Positions 20,170-28,437 of a stretch of DNA of 46,898 bases are shown here, piece by piece. The translations under genes were made by a program, and so were the position numbers. Position 1 is the stretch's first letter, and every line of letters begins with the position of its first letter. The notes beneath the pieces were generated by a model that had not been told where the DNA came from, did no database searches, and was given only the letters and a program-made list of their open reading frames with translations. Source of the DNA: Acidobacteriota bacterium. Lineage in GTDB: Bacteria; Acidobacteriota; Terriglobia; Bryobacterales; Bryobacteraceae. Where the stretch lies: positions 1 through 46,898 of the forward strand of contig JANXRE010000082.1 in the NCBI GenBank assembly GCA_025353165.1. The letters run 5' to 3'.

Positions 20170-21650
20170 TCGCGCACCCGATGACCAAAATCGGCCAGAA
20201 TGCGGCGGGCCACCACGCGGTCGTCGAAATCGATGGTCTTGCCGCCGAGAACCTGATAAGGCTCGTGCCCTTTCCCCGCAATCAGAACGATATCGCCGGG
20301 CATCGCTTCGCCGAGCGCTTTCCGGATTCCGATTTCACGATCTGGTTCGACGTCGTGAGGCGTATCGAACCGGCGCAAGCCCACCAGGGCATCGTTGATG
20401 ATCGCGAGCGGATCCTCGCTGCGCGGGTTGTCGGACGTGAGCACCACGTAATCGCTGTTCTCGCCCGCGACCATGCCCATCAGCGGCCGCTTGGAGCGAT
20501 CGCGGTCGCCGCCGCAGCCGAACAGAGTGATCACACGCTTCGGCTTGAGCCCGCGGGCGACAGAGATCAAATTCCGAAGCGCATCGTCCGTGTGGGCGTA
20601 GTCCACTACCACCAGGAATGGCTGGCCCATATCGATGCGTTCGAATCTGCCCGGCACGGCGCGGCATTGCGCGATGCCGGCCGCGATGGTTTCGACGTCA
20701 ATCCCATAGCTCAGCCCCGCACAGATGGCAGCGAGGGCGTTGTACACGTTGATGTTTCCCACCATAGGCGAACGAAACGTGTGCCGCGCACCCTCGATCT
20801 GGAGATCGAACGAAAGCCCTTCAAAGCTGTACCGTACGTTGCGCGCGCGATACCCCGCGCCTTCGCCAAAGCCATACCAGTACGCCGCCGTCTCCGCGGG
20901 CAGCTCGATCCGCCGCGCCCAGGAGTCGTCATAATTCAAAACGGCGCACGGCGGAGCAGGCACGCCCTCGGGCAGAAACAGCAGCCGCTTGACGGAGAAA
21001 TAATTCTCCATCGTGCCGTGGAAGTCCAGGTGATCGCGCGTCAGATTCGTGAAGACTCCGGTGTGGAAATGCAATCCGTGAACCCGGCCGAGAGCCAGCG
21101 CGTGGGAGGAAACCTCCATGGTCGCGTTCCGTCCGCCTTCGCGCAGCAGTTCGTCGAACATGCGGAAGAGGTCCAGCGACTCGGGAGTGGTGTTCGGAGC
21201 CTTCAGAACGCGGCCGGCGAGATGATACTCGATGGTGCCGATGAGGGCCGTGGTCCGGCCGTCCGCCCGAAGCACCGAGTCGATCAGGAAGGACGTCGTA
21301 GTCTTGCCGTTGGTTCCCGTGATTCCCGTCAGTCCGAGGCGCTCGTCGGGCGCCTGGTAAAAGTTTCTAGCTGCCGTGGCCAGCGAATCGCGTCCATGCC
21401 GGACCCGCAGCCACGGATCGGAGAATCCCTGCGGCGCATCGAGTTCGCTGACCACGGCAAGAGCGCCTTTCTCTATCGCTTGCGCCGCGAATACACGGCC
21501 ATCGACGCGAGCGCCCGGAAAGGCCCAGAACAGATAATCCCTTTCGACTTTGCGTGAATCGTACTCCAGGCCGGCCACTTTCGCCTCGCTCAAACGGCCG
21601 GGCATGCCTTCCATGAGCGACACGCCGCGCAGCACGTCCTGGAGCGTCAT
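20166..21650 (-). CDS. murE: UDP-MurNAc-L-Ala-D-Glu--meso-diaminopimelate ligase MurE
   Basis: Adds the third stem-peptide residue; 494 residues. DSRKVERDYLFWAFPG lies in the UDP-binding domain, the P-loop is GITGTNGKTTTSFLIDS (about 112-128), the lysine region is EVSSHALALGRVHG, and VVDYAHTDDALRN follows. The substrate-specificity motif reads DNPRSEDP, the DNPR form known from meso-diaminopimelate-adding enzymes rather than the L-lysine type, so a DAP-type peptidoglycan is expected. It overlaps ftsI by four bases and murF by four. Confidence 0.97.
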   Translation of the reverse strand: MTLQDVLRGVSLMEGMPGRLSEAKVAGLEYDSRKVERDYLFWAFPGARVDGRVFAAQAIEKGALAVVSELDAPQGFSDPWLRVRHGRDSLATAARNFYQAPDERLGLTGITGTNGKTTTSFLIDSVLRADGRTTALIGTIEYHLAGRVLKAPNTTPESLDLFRMFDELLREGGRNATMEVSSHALALGRVHGLHFHTGVFTNLTRDHLDFHGTMENYFSVKRLLFLPEGVPAPPCAVLNYDDSWARRIELPAETAAYWYGFGEGAGYRARNVRYSFEGLSFDLQIEGARHTFRSPMVGNINVYNALAAICAGLSYGIDVETIAAGIAQCRAVPGRFERIDMGQPFLVVVDYAHTDDALRNLISVARGLKPKRVITLFGCGGDRDRSKRPLMGMVAGENSDYVVLTSDNPRSEDPLAIINDALVGLRRFDTPHDVEPDREIGIRKALGEAMPGDIVLIAGKGHEPYQVLGGKTIDFDDRVVARRILADFGHRVRE

Positions 21651-23698
21651 CTGCCGAAAACGATCCTCACTTTTTCGCCTTGCGGCAAGATCACGCCGGG
21701 AGTTGGAAACTGGGCGCGGGCGATACCGCGTCCCACCATCTCGATCTGCATGCCTCGCGCCGTCGCTTCCTCCATCACGTCCCGCATGGTCATCCCGGTG
21801 AAGCTCGGAACCTTGGGGCCGACGAGCTGAATGGGCGCGGAAAAAATACTCCGCTGGTCCGGGCCCGCGAGCATCGGCGGACCCTGGACCAGCGGAGGGA
21901 CGGAGGAAACAAGCTCGGGTCCTTCGTTCGGATCCAAGCCCGCTATGGACAAATCGTAGGTGTCGTCGGGACCGGCGTCGGCGGGCGGCGGCAGATCCTC
22001 GGGGAGATCCTTCGGAACGTCGAGGAACCGCAGGGCAGCGCTCGCGATTTCCCGGAATACCGGCGCGGCCACCGCGCCCCCGTATCCGGAAGTTCCGTTC
22101 GTCCCGTTCAACGTGACCACGATGGCGATGGCGGGGTTGTTTACCGGCGCAAACCCCATAAAGGAACCGTTGTACTTATGCGTGTAGGCCCGGCCCGCGA
22201 AATCGTAGATCTGCGCCGTGCCGGTCTTGCCGCCCGAAGTGTACCCGCGCAGCCGCGCCGCTTTGCCCGTGCCATGCAGAACGACGCCTTCCATCAACTG
22301 CCGCATCGTGATGGCCGTTTGAGGCTTCAGGATGCGCCTGGGCGGAACGTCCGGTTCCGCCTCGGGTCGCTCGCCGCCGCGCTGCCGCTTCAGCACCAGC
22401 TTCGGACGAACCAGCAGTCCCCCGTTGGCCACCACGGCGCAGGCTTGCGCAAGCTGAACCGCCGTCACGCTGATCTCGTGACCCATCGCGACAGAGGCGT
22501 ATGTTGTCGCGCCCCATTTTCTTAACGGCTTGAACAATCCCGGCGATTCGGAGGGTAGAAAAACGCCCGTCTCCTTGCCGAATCCGAAGCGCTTGACATA
22601 CTCGTGAAGGTTCGCCTGTCCCATCCGGGTCGCAATCTGGATTGCTCCGATATTGCTGGATTTAGCGAGTACGTCGGCCACCGAAAGAGCGCCGTAGCCG
22701 CGATGCGCTTCGTGAACCACGCGCCCGGGCAGGTGTAGCGTTCCGTTATTGCAGTTGATGATCGACTCGGGCGTCAGCGCGGTGGTCTCAAGCGCGGCCG
22801 ACACCGTGACCACCTTGAAGACGGACCCGGGCTCGTACGGTGTCGTCACCGCGACGTTGTTCCGGCTGCTGAGCGAATCGCCCGGCTTGGGAGAATCGTT
22901 CGGGTTGAAGGTCGGCCAGCTCGCCAGAGCCAGTACCTCCCCGTTGCGCGGATTCATGACCACCACCGCGCCGGTAGCCGCGTTCGATTTCTCCGCGGCG
23001 GCGGCAAGTTCCCGTTCGGCGACGTACTGAATCCTGCTGTCGATAGTCAGAACGAGATCGCGTCCGGGTTGCGGTTCATTCGCGACTTCGGCGGCAAAGG
23101 CCCGCTGCTTCACGTCGGAGACGACGATCGCGTCACCCGAGCGTCCTTCCAGATCGTCGTTGAGACTCTGCTCGACGCCGGCGTTCCCCTTTTCCGAAAA
23201 GTCCACCGATCCGATCACGTGCGCGGCAAGCTGCCCGTTTGGATAGAACCGGCGGCTCTCCTGCCGGAATTCGATCCATTCGAGTTTCAGGTTGCGGAGA
23301 TGATTCGATTCCTCCGGCGTGATTCTTCGCTTCACCCACATGAACCCCCGCTGGGCGTCCACCGATTGCCGGAGTTTTCCCAGCAACTGGTTGCCATCGA
23401 GGCCCAGCAACCCCGCCAGAAGGCCGCTGGCGACCCCCAGATCGGAGATACGGAGAGGATTCACGCAGACGCTGTCGACCGGAATGCTCTTGGCGAGGGC
23501 TTGGCCGCCGCGGTCGAAGATAGTGCCGCGAGGCGCTGGAATCTCGACCTGCTTTTCATGCTGCAATTGTCCCAGCCGCTTGTATTCGTCGTGCGCGAAG
23601 ACCTGCAGGAAGACGAGACGTCCCGCGATCACGGCCGCCCACAGCAGCATCAACCTGGTCAGCCATCGAAGACGCGGGATGGATTCGGATTCGAGCAT
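21647..23698 (-). CDS. ftsI: Septal penicillin-binding protein FtsI (PBP3/SpoVD type) with C-terminal PASTA domain
   Basis: Class B transpeptidase that cross-links septal peptidoglycan with FtsW; 683 residues. One N-terminal membrane helix (about 14-31) is followed by the pedestal domain, which begins HEKQVEIPAPRGTIFDRGG. The active-site serine lies in PYEPGSVFKVV (about residue 290), followed by the SSN motif in AKSSNIGA (about 347) and KTG in SGGKTGTAQ (about 490). The last ~60 residues form one PASTA domain (VPSFTGMTMRDVMEEATARG onward). PASTA-bearing FtsI proteins are usual in Gram-positives and some Acidobacteriota, unlike E. coli. Confidence 0.96.
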   Translation of the reverse strand: MLESESIPRLRWLTRLMLLWAAVIAGRLVFLQVFAHDEYKRLGQLQHEKQVEIPAPRGTIFDRGGQALAKSIPVDSVCVNPLRISDLGVASGLLAGLLGLDGNQLLGKLRQSVDAQRGFMWVKRRITPEESNHLRNLKLEWIEFRQESRRFYPNGQLAAHVIGSVDFSEKGNAGVEQSLNDDLEGRSGDAIVVSDVKQRAFAAEVANEPQPGRDLVLTIDSRIQYVAERELAAAAEKSNAATGAVVVMNPRNGEVLALASWPTFNPNDSPKPGDSLSSRNNVAVTTPYEPGSVFKVVTVSAALETTALTPESIINCNNGTLHLPGRVVHEAHRGYGALSVADVLAKSSNIGAIQIATRMGQANLHEYVKRFGFGKETGVFLPSESPGLFKPLRKWGATTYASVAMGHEISVTAVQLAQACAVVANGGLLVRPKLVLKRQRGGERPEAEPDVPPRRILKPQTAITMRQLMEGVVLHGTGKAARLRGYTSGGKTGTAQIYDFAGRAYTHKYNGSFMGFAPVNNPAIAIVVTLNGTNGTSGYGGAVAAPVFREIASAALRFLDVPKDLPEDLPPPADAGPDDTYDLSIAGLDPNEGPELVSSVPPLVQGPPMLAGPDQRSIFSAPIQLVGPKVPSFTGMTMRDVMEEATARGMQIEMVGRGIARAQFPTPGVILPQGEKVRIVFGR

Positions 23699-23711
23699 GG
23701 CCGATTCAGCC

Positions 23712-24278
23712 TCAGGCGGCTGTAACGCGGCGGCAGTCCGCTTCCGGCGACAGTATCGCCGGGTCTATCGCGGAACACTCGTGCAGCTTAGCCGCGTGAA
23801 CGTAGGCGTCCGCCGGACCGGCGTGCGGGAGAGCGGAAAACTCCGGACCGGACGTAATTTTTCCAGGCGGAATGGGCCCTGCGAAATACCAGGCCCGGGA
23901 AACGAAAATCGCGCCGGCTTGCCGCTCCGCCTCAATCAGAAACGAGAGTCCGGGCTCGGAACTGGCGGCCGCGCGGCGGGCAACGGTGCGGCCGGGCACG
24001 GGATCCTTCCGGACGAGAGACCCCAGCGCCGGACATAAGTGCGCCGGGACGGGGCCGCCGAAAAGGACGGAATGCCCGAGCTCTGAAAGGACCTGGACCA
24101 GGCGCTCCGCGCGAGAGTCGTACGGCAGGGAGATCGTGCTGGCCACCATCGGCCCGAAACGGTGGCGGAACGCCGCTTCCGTGCTTCGCACTGTCCCGTG
24201 CTCAATCACCTGGCCGGCGGAGTCGAGTACGCACACCTGCGTGAATGGCTCACCAAAGGTCAATCCGACTACGCTCAT
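23712..24278 (-). CDS. Unknown protein with degenerate IS110-transposase-like N-terminal domain
   Basis: 188 residues, lying 30 bases after the ftsL-like gene and 13 bases before ftsI on the same strand. Residues ~1-80 read VVGLTFGEPFTQVCVLDSAG, then TEAAFRHRFGP and ERLVQVLSELGHSVLFGGP. This has the layout of the RuvC-like N-terminal domain of IS110-family transposases (cf. G-x-D-x-x-K and LLEELGHEV). The positions where the acidic catalytic residues belong read GLTFGE and SLPYDS, so nuclease activity is unlikely. The rest shows no recognised motif; SEPGLSFLIEAERQAGAIFV might be a separate fold. The similarity is by eye and weak. Context suggests a gene now living in the division operon. Confidence 0.6.
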   Translation of the reverse strand: MSVVGLTFGEPFTQVCVLDSAGQVIEHGTVRSTEAAFRHRFGPMVASTISLPYDSRAERLVQVLSELGHSVLFGGPVPAHLCPALGSLVRKDPVPGRTVARRAAASSEPGLSFLIEAERQAGAIFVSRAWYFAGPIPPGKITSGPEFSALPHAGPADAYVHAAKLHECSAIDPAILSPEADCRRVTAA

Positions 24279-24308
24279 TGCGATTCTCCTGCCCGGGCGC
24301 CGGCCCGG

Positions 24309-24791
24309 CTACTTCTTCACGTTCATGGCAAGAGAGCCGGTCTTGGGGTCGAGGTAAAAGACCGTCTGCGGCGCCGGATCGGTGAACTTCTGATCCAGGG
24401 CGAGTGCTTCGAGCCGCGCGGGATTCAGCAACTGCCCCTCTTCCAGCTCAAGGTTGTCCCTCTCCCGCAACAGAACCCGCTGCTCGGATTTCAGCGCCTG
24501 CAGTTTGTAGCCGGCCAGCAATCCGTATGCGTTCGGCAGAAGGATGCAGATGATCAGAGCCGCCAGGACGCCGCCGGACGCGACCGTTTTCCAGGCCGCA
24601 AACCGTTCCCGGGGGTTGGCTTGACGCACGATCTTGCTGTTGCTGATTTCCTTAACGAAGAAGTAGACGTCTTCGTTGGGCAGTGCGCGAAGCGCATACG
24701 AATCGTCCTGCGGTTCCACGTACCGGCGCACGGCGGCGTCGGTCCTCGATCCCCCCAGGACCCGGTTGTACATTGTCGCGAGCGATGCCAT
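24309..24791 (-). CDS. ftsL: FtsL-like cell division protein
   Basis: 160 residues with an unusually long, charged cytoplasmic N-terminus (~70 residues), one membrane helix (ASGGVLAALIICILLPNAYG, about 71-90), then a coiled coil (LQALKSEQRVLLRERDNLEL) and a family-like end (NPARLEALALDQKFTDPAP). The size, topology, heptad pattern and location between rsmH and ftsI identify FtsL, whose sequence is poorly conserved in general. It would pair with FtsB and FtsQ in the periplasm. It starts six bases after the rsmH stop. Confidence 0.85.
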   Translation of the reverse strand: MASLATMYNRVLGGSRTDAAVRRYVEPQDDSYALRALPNEDVYFFVKEISNSKIVRQANPRERFAAWKTVASGGVLAALIICILLPNAYGLLAGYKLQALKSEQRVLLRERDNLELEEGQLLNPARLEALALDQKFTDPAPQTVFYLDPKTGSLAMNVKK

Positions 24792-24797
24792 CTTTTT

Positions 24798-25688
24798 TTA
24801 TCCCCGTCCGCTTAGTTCAACATCCACGTGTTTCATTTCCAGCACCCGCAGTTTCGCGCTGCGCGAGGCCGGATTGCGATTGATCTCTTCGCCTGAAGGC
24901 GTAACCACATGCCGGGTCAGAAGCGCGGCCCGCCCGGATCGCGCTAACGCCTGAAAACTCTGCTTGACCCTTCTGTCCTCGAGGGACATAAAGGAAATAA
25001 TCAAAATCCGCGCGCCCGGCGCGGCGATTTGCGGCGCCAGCGACAGCAGCGCATCCAGTTCGTCGAGTTCGCCGTTCACCGCGAGCCGAAGGGCCATGAA
25101 CGTTTGCGTCGCCGGATGGATGCGGCTGATTCGCGGCGCGACCCTCTCTATGACCTTTGCCAGGTGTAGAGTGCTCTGAATGGGTCGCGCCCGTATTATG
25201 GAAGCCGCTATTCTCCTCGATCTCCTTTCCTCGCCTAACCGGTAGATCAGGTCGGCGATATCCTTCTCCGAACTGAAATTCACGATGTCCGCGGCCGTCA
25301 GCGATTGCGACCTGTCCTGCCGCATATCGAGCGGGCCGTCGGTCATCATCGAGAAGCCGCGCTCCGCGTCGGTCAACTGGTAGCGGCTCACGCCGAGGTC
25401 CGCCAGCAGTCCGTTCACCCGTTCGACTCCCGCCGAAGCGAGAGTGGAGGGCAGACCGGAAAACGGCCCCCGATGGAAATGGATCCGCTGCGACACGTCC
25501 TCGGTATTCCGGCGCGCCATCTCCAGCGACTCGGCGTCCCAATCGTTCGCGATGACCATTCCCGTGGTCAGCCTGCGCGCGATCTCGCCCGTATGCCCCG
25601 CGAGTCCGCAAGTGCAATCGAGATACACGCCGTCCGGCCGGATCGCCAGCCAGTCCAGCGTTTCCTGAAGCATGACGGGGACGTGCAT
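24798..25688 (-). CDS. rsmH: 16S rRNA (cytosine(1402)-N(4))-methyltransferase RsmH (MraW)
   Basis: SAM-dependent methyltransferase of 296 residues. It opens with HVPVMLQETLDWLAI, then the SAM-binding YLDCTCGLAGHTGEIARRL (family: D-x-T-x-G-x-GGH). NGLLADLGVSRYQL, ERGFSMMTDGPLDMRQD and RIHPATQTFMALRLAVN are the other hallmarks. Gap to mraZ is six bases. Second gene of the dcw cluster as in most bacteria. Confidence 0.97.
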   Translation of the reverse strand: MHVPVMLQETLDWLAIRPDGVYLDCTCGLAGHTGEIARRLTTGMVIANDWDAESLEMARRNTEDVSQRIHFHRGPFSGLPSTLASAGVERVNGLLADLGVSRYQLTDAERGFSMMTDGPLDMRQDRSQSLTAADIVNFSSEKDIADLIYRLGEERRSRRIAASIIRARPIQSTLHLAKVIERVAPRISRIHPATQTFMALRLAVNGELDELDALLSLAPQIAAPGARILIISFMSLEDRRVKQSFQALARSGRAALLTRHVVTPSGEEINRNPASRSAKLRVLEMKHVDVELSGRG

Positions 25689-25694
25689 ACATAG

Positions 25695-26171
25695 CTACTT
25701 GAGCCCCTCGTTCTCCAAGCCGATGAGGTTGCCTTGCGCGTTGGCCTTCGCCACGGTGGCGCGTTTCTCGAACTCGTCCTTGCCGTACGCGTTGATCCGG
25801 CCCTTATACTGGCCGAGCCACACCGGCTGGTTCTCCAACCGCAGGTCGCGCCGCAGTTCCTGCGGAATCAGCACCCGGCCCTGGCCGTCGATTTCCGAAT
25901 CGGCGCCATACATATTCGCTAGAAACGAAGCCTGCTCCGCCGCCGGGTTCTTGGCGTTCTCGAAGAAGATTTCGTTTTGTTTCCAAAGGGAAGTGGGGTA
26001 AATTCGAACCGTGGCCATGTCGAGAGTAGTGATGAAAACGGCGTCTTCGCCCAGGGCTTTGAGGAACTGCTGGAACACGGAAGGGAGCTTGAGGCGGCCT
26101 TTTTCGTCGACACGGGCCTGGTGAAACCCGCGAGGGGGCTCCACGTCCGTCAACCTGGCCTCAATATCCAC
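25695..26171 (-). CDS. mraZ: Transcriptional regulator MraZ
   Basis: AbrB-fold DNA-binding protein of 158 residues that in other bacteria represses its own dcw promoter. Two repeats of the MraZ fold carry the D-x-x-G-R motifs: VDEKGRLKLPS near residue 20 and IDGQGRVLIPQELR near residue 95. The GTG start at 26171 is supported by GAGAGGA six bases upstream. It is the first gene of the cluster; candidate operators and a promoter lie directly upstream. Confidence 0.93.
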   Translation of the reverse strand: MDIEARLTDVEPPRGFHQARVDEKGRLKLPSVFQQFLKALGEDAVFITTLDMATVRIYPTSLWKQNEIFFENAKNPAAEQASFLANMYGADSEIDGQGRVLIPQELRRDLRLENQPVWLGQYKGRINAYGKDEFEKRATVAKANAQGNLIGLENEGLK

Positions 26172-26185
26172 TTTCGTCCTCTCAA

Positions 26186-26211
26186 CTCACCGACTGGCCA
26201 CTTTGGACCAC
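26186..26211 (-). promoter_or_regulatory. Candidate MraZ operator: three GTGG-type boxes
   Basis: On the - strand three boxes, GTGGT, GTGGC and GGTGA, start every ten bases in the untranslated leader of mraZ. In other bacteria MraZ binds TGGGN repeats with five-base spacers near the mraZ start. The ten-base phasing matches; the box sequence is only similar. Position overlaps or just follows the predicted transcription start. Confidence 0.5.
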
Positions 26212-26221
26212 TTCCTCAGTG

Positions 26222-26250
26222 ATTCTTACACAGAGGGGTGGTGGCGTCAA
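26222..26250 (-). promoter_or_regulatory. Predicted sigma-70 promoter of the dcw cluster
   Basis: On the - strand, TTGACG (26250-26245) and TAAGAAT (26228-26222) are separated by 16-17 bases, a good housekeeping promoter. The start point would fall near 26215, just upstream of the GTGG boxes and about 45 bases from the mraZ start. Confidence 0.6.
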
Positions 26251-26425
26251 CAAGTTTTTGATTCGAAAAGGTTTGTTCGCTTTTTATTCGCCGTTAACGT
26301 TAAGCATGAGACCGCCCCCTCCAGTCTGCCGCGTGCCACCGATCTGCGAATCTACACGAGTGTTTGTCCGCTATACGCGGCGGATGGCATAATCCCGCTC
26401 TAGTCGCCGAGTACGGTTCTGATAT

Positions 26426-27383
26426 ATGCCAATACCGTCTGATTGGGCCGAAAATTTAAGAGCTTACGTCGAAGCGTGGTGGAAGACCTCGGAGAACGGC
26501 CCCGCCAGCGACGAGTACCTCGGTGATACACCTTTCCCCAACTTCTGCCTCACCGAGCGGGCAGAATCGTGGGACGACTTCGTCGCGTGGCTCGCCGAGC
26601 TTCAGGGAACGTGGTGTTTCCGAGGGCAGCGCGATTCGCGATAAGCACTGAACACCTCGCTGGACCGCGCGGTCAGAAGAGAGTTTTTGTCTCCGACCAG
26701 CAAAGGACATTTCCACCTCGAACGGGAACCCGAAATTTGCGAACTGCTCTTCCGCTTCCAGCAGCAGGCGCACCAATATACTGCACAGCTCCCCCCGGAC
26801 GATGATCTGCCTAGTAGCTGGTATGCGATTATGCAGCACTACGGAGTGCCGACGAGGTTTTTAGATTGGACGAAATCGGCATACGTCGGGTTGTATTTCG
26901 CGGTGGAAGAAGAGCCATCGGAGGACGGCTGCGCCGTTTGGGCGATCGACATGGAGTGGCTGGAGGACAAGGCCCGCAAGCTGTTACCGCCTACCGAGGC
27001 AGGGTGGGGCGACTTCAGCGAAAGAGCGGAGTACGTCATGGCTTGCTTCAGAGCCAGATTAAAAAGGCGGTAATCGTGCCTGTAAACCCTTCGCGGCTTG
27101 ACGCCCGCATGGTCGCGCAACAGGGCTTTTTTTCTGCAAGCTCTACCACGGGGTGCATTTTAGTCAGGTTCTTATGACGATGATGATGCACCCCAAGACC
27201 TCCGAAATGCCGGATCTCCGCGACCGGCCCGTGATCAGAAGGCTAGTTCTGAGCAGCAAGCTTCGGATTGAGTTCCTGAAGAATCTCAGGGCCATGAACA
27301 TCCACCGCGCATCACTTTTCCCCGGTCTCGACGGCTTTGGCCAATCCCTCAAACTCGATTTGGAGATAAAGGTCAAAAATTAA
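26426..27383 (+). pseudogene. Broken FRG-domain protein gene
   Basis: Three frames together read as one FRG-domain protein of about 318 residues. The first part ends WCFRGQRDSR at a TAA (26642-26644); translation continues in frame with ALNTSLDRAVRREF, where family members have W-x-L-x-x-SL. HYGVPTRFLDWTKSAYVGLYF is the FRG core. A shift in a run of five A (about 27060) leads to KKAVIVPVNPSRLDARMVAQQ, and a second in a run of seven T (about 27127) to LYHGVHFSQVL and the end at 27383. The function of FRG domains is unknown; they often occur in accessory and defence regions. The two homopolymer shifts could be assembly errors, but the nonsense codon could not. Confidence 0.75.
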
Positions 27384-27578
27384 TCTCCGATTTGCCCGCT
27401 TCGCCGAGCGGCTTCGCTCCCAGTGAGTGCAAGCGCGAAACGGTTGTCCGAATGAACCATCAAGAGACCCGCGAACGCGGAGAGGCCGTACGCCAGTGCA
27501 ATAGTCTAGATGTCGAACCTGGCATGCCGTAACGCCCGTCCGATGCGCTCAGGAGGGCGCTCTACATATCCCGCCGAC

Positions 27579-28106
27579 TCACCTCTTCTTGGCCGCCCGG
27601 AGGGCCGCTTCAACAGCCGTCAGCGGCAACACCAGGGAAAGTGGAGCATCCAGCAGCGGCAGAGCGCCGTAACTCGCATACCATGTTGCGACCCTCGCGT
27701 TTTTCGCGTTGATGAGCATCGCAACGCCCCCCACTTCCGCGGACGCCAACAGGCATCGTTTACCCGCCGACAACAGAAGCTGCCCGCCAAGACCTTGCCC
27801 TTGTACTTTGAGATCCACGGCCAGGCGAGCCAACCGGAACGCCGGCACATCGTGGCGCGCCAAGCCGCGGCGGATATGCTCCGGCGTCCGTGAATAGGCA
27901 ATCGAGGCAGGACTCAGGCTGTAGTAGCCGAGAATCGTCTTGCTACCGGCATCGTCGAGCGCAAGAAAGGTCTTCGCGCCGCCCATCTCGTGGCTCTTGC
28001 GGGCATAGCGCCGCAGGAATTCGTTGAGCGCCGCCTCCCCACAGTCGAAGGCCTCCCGGTCATGGCTTTTGCTAATCGGCTCCTCGTGCCACGCCTTACG
28101 GTTCAT
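27579..28106 (-). CDS. GNAT-family acetyltransferase toxin (TacT/AtaT-like)
   Basis: 175 residues. The opening EPISKSHDREAFDCGEAALNEFLRRYA matches the start of TacT-type toxins that acetylate the amino group of charged tRNAs and stop translation (family knowledge). The acetyl-CoA loop is KVQGQGLGGQLL, and the tyrosine in ATWYASYGALPL corresponds to the catalytic position. Its ATG overlaps the stop of the upstream RHH antitoxin by four bases, the normal antitoxin-first order. No lesion is visible, so the module looks intact. Confidence 0.88.
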   Translation of the reverse strand: MNRKAWHEEPISKSHDREAFDCGEAALNEFLRRYARKSHEMGGAKTFLALDDAGSKTILGYYSLSPASIAYSRTPEHIRRGLARHDVPAFRLARLAVDLKVQGQGLGGQLLLSAGKRCLLASAEVGGVAMLINAKNARVATWYASYGALPLLDAPLSLVLPLTAVEAALRAAKKR

Positions 28107-28381
28107 TTCCGCTTCGGCAGCGACTTTGCCGCGGCAAGCAGTTTCGCGTTCGGCTTGGGCGGACTCTCCAGCAAGGCCAAAACGCGCAGGCTGTCTCGCT
28201 CGGAGAGTTCAATACGTTCCGCTTCCTGGATCACTGCCTTTGCGGCGGTCAAGCTGTGTTGGCGGACAAAACCCGTCAGATCGGTGCGCCTCAACACCGC
28301 CGCCCGCAGAAGGATCGCCTTCTCCTCAGCCGGAATCCGCAGCGACATTCGGCTATTGTCTTCAACCACCAGTCTTGGCAT
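28103..28381 (-). CDS. RHH-type antitoxin, DUF1778 family (TacA/AtaR-like)
   Basis: 92 residues. The N-terminal ribbon-helix-helix reads NSRMSLRIPAEEKAILLRAA and then LRRTDLTGFVRQHSLTAAKAVI, the DUF1778 pattern. The C-terminal tail LLESPPKPNAKLLAAAK is the segment that in this family wraps and blocks the toxin. It overlaps the toxin start by four bases. A GGAAAGG ribosome-binding site lies upstream of the ATG and an inverted repeat 20 bases upstream is a candidate site for its own repression. Confidence 0.88.
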   Translation of the reverse strand: MPRLVVEDNSRMSLRIPAEEKAILLRAAVLRRTDLTGFVRQHSLTAAKAVIQEAERIELSERDSLRVLALLESPPKPNAKLLAAAKSLPKRK

Positions 28382-28400
28382 AGTCCTGCCCTTTCCTTAT

Positions 28401-28419
28401 GTACGTATTCAAATAGTAC
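28401..28419 (-). promoter_or_regulatory. Inverted repeat upstream of the TacAT-like module
   Basis: The - strand reads GTACTATT TG AATACGTAC: two arms that pair apart from one extra base. TACTAT inside it also resembles a -10 element. An RHH antitoxin binding here would block transcription; this is inference from position and symmetry. Confidence 0.45.
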
Positions 28420-28437
28420 GCGCTCCCCTGCCCCGAG

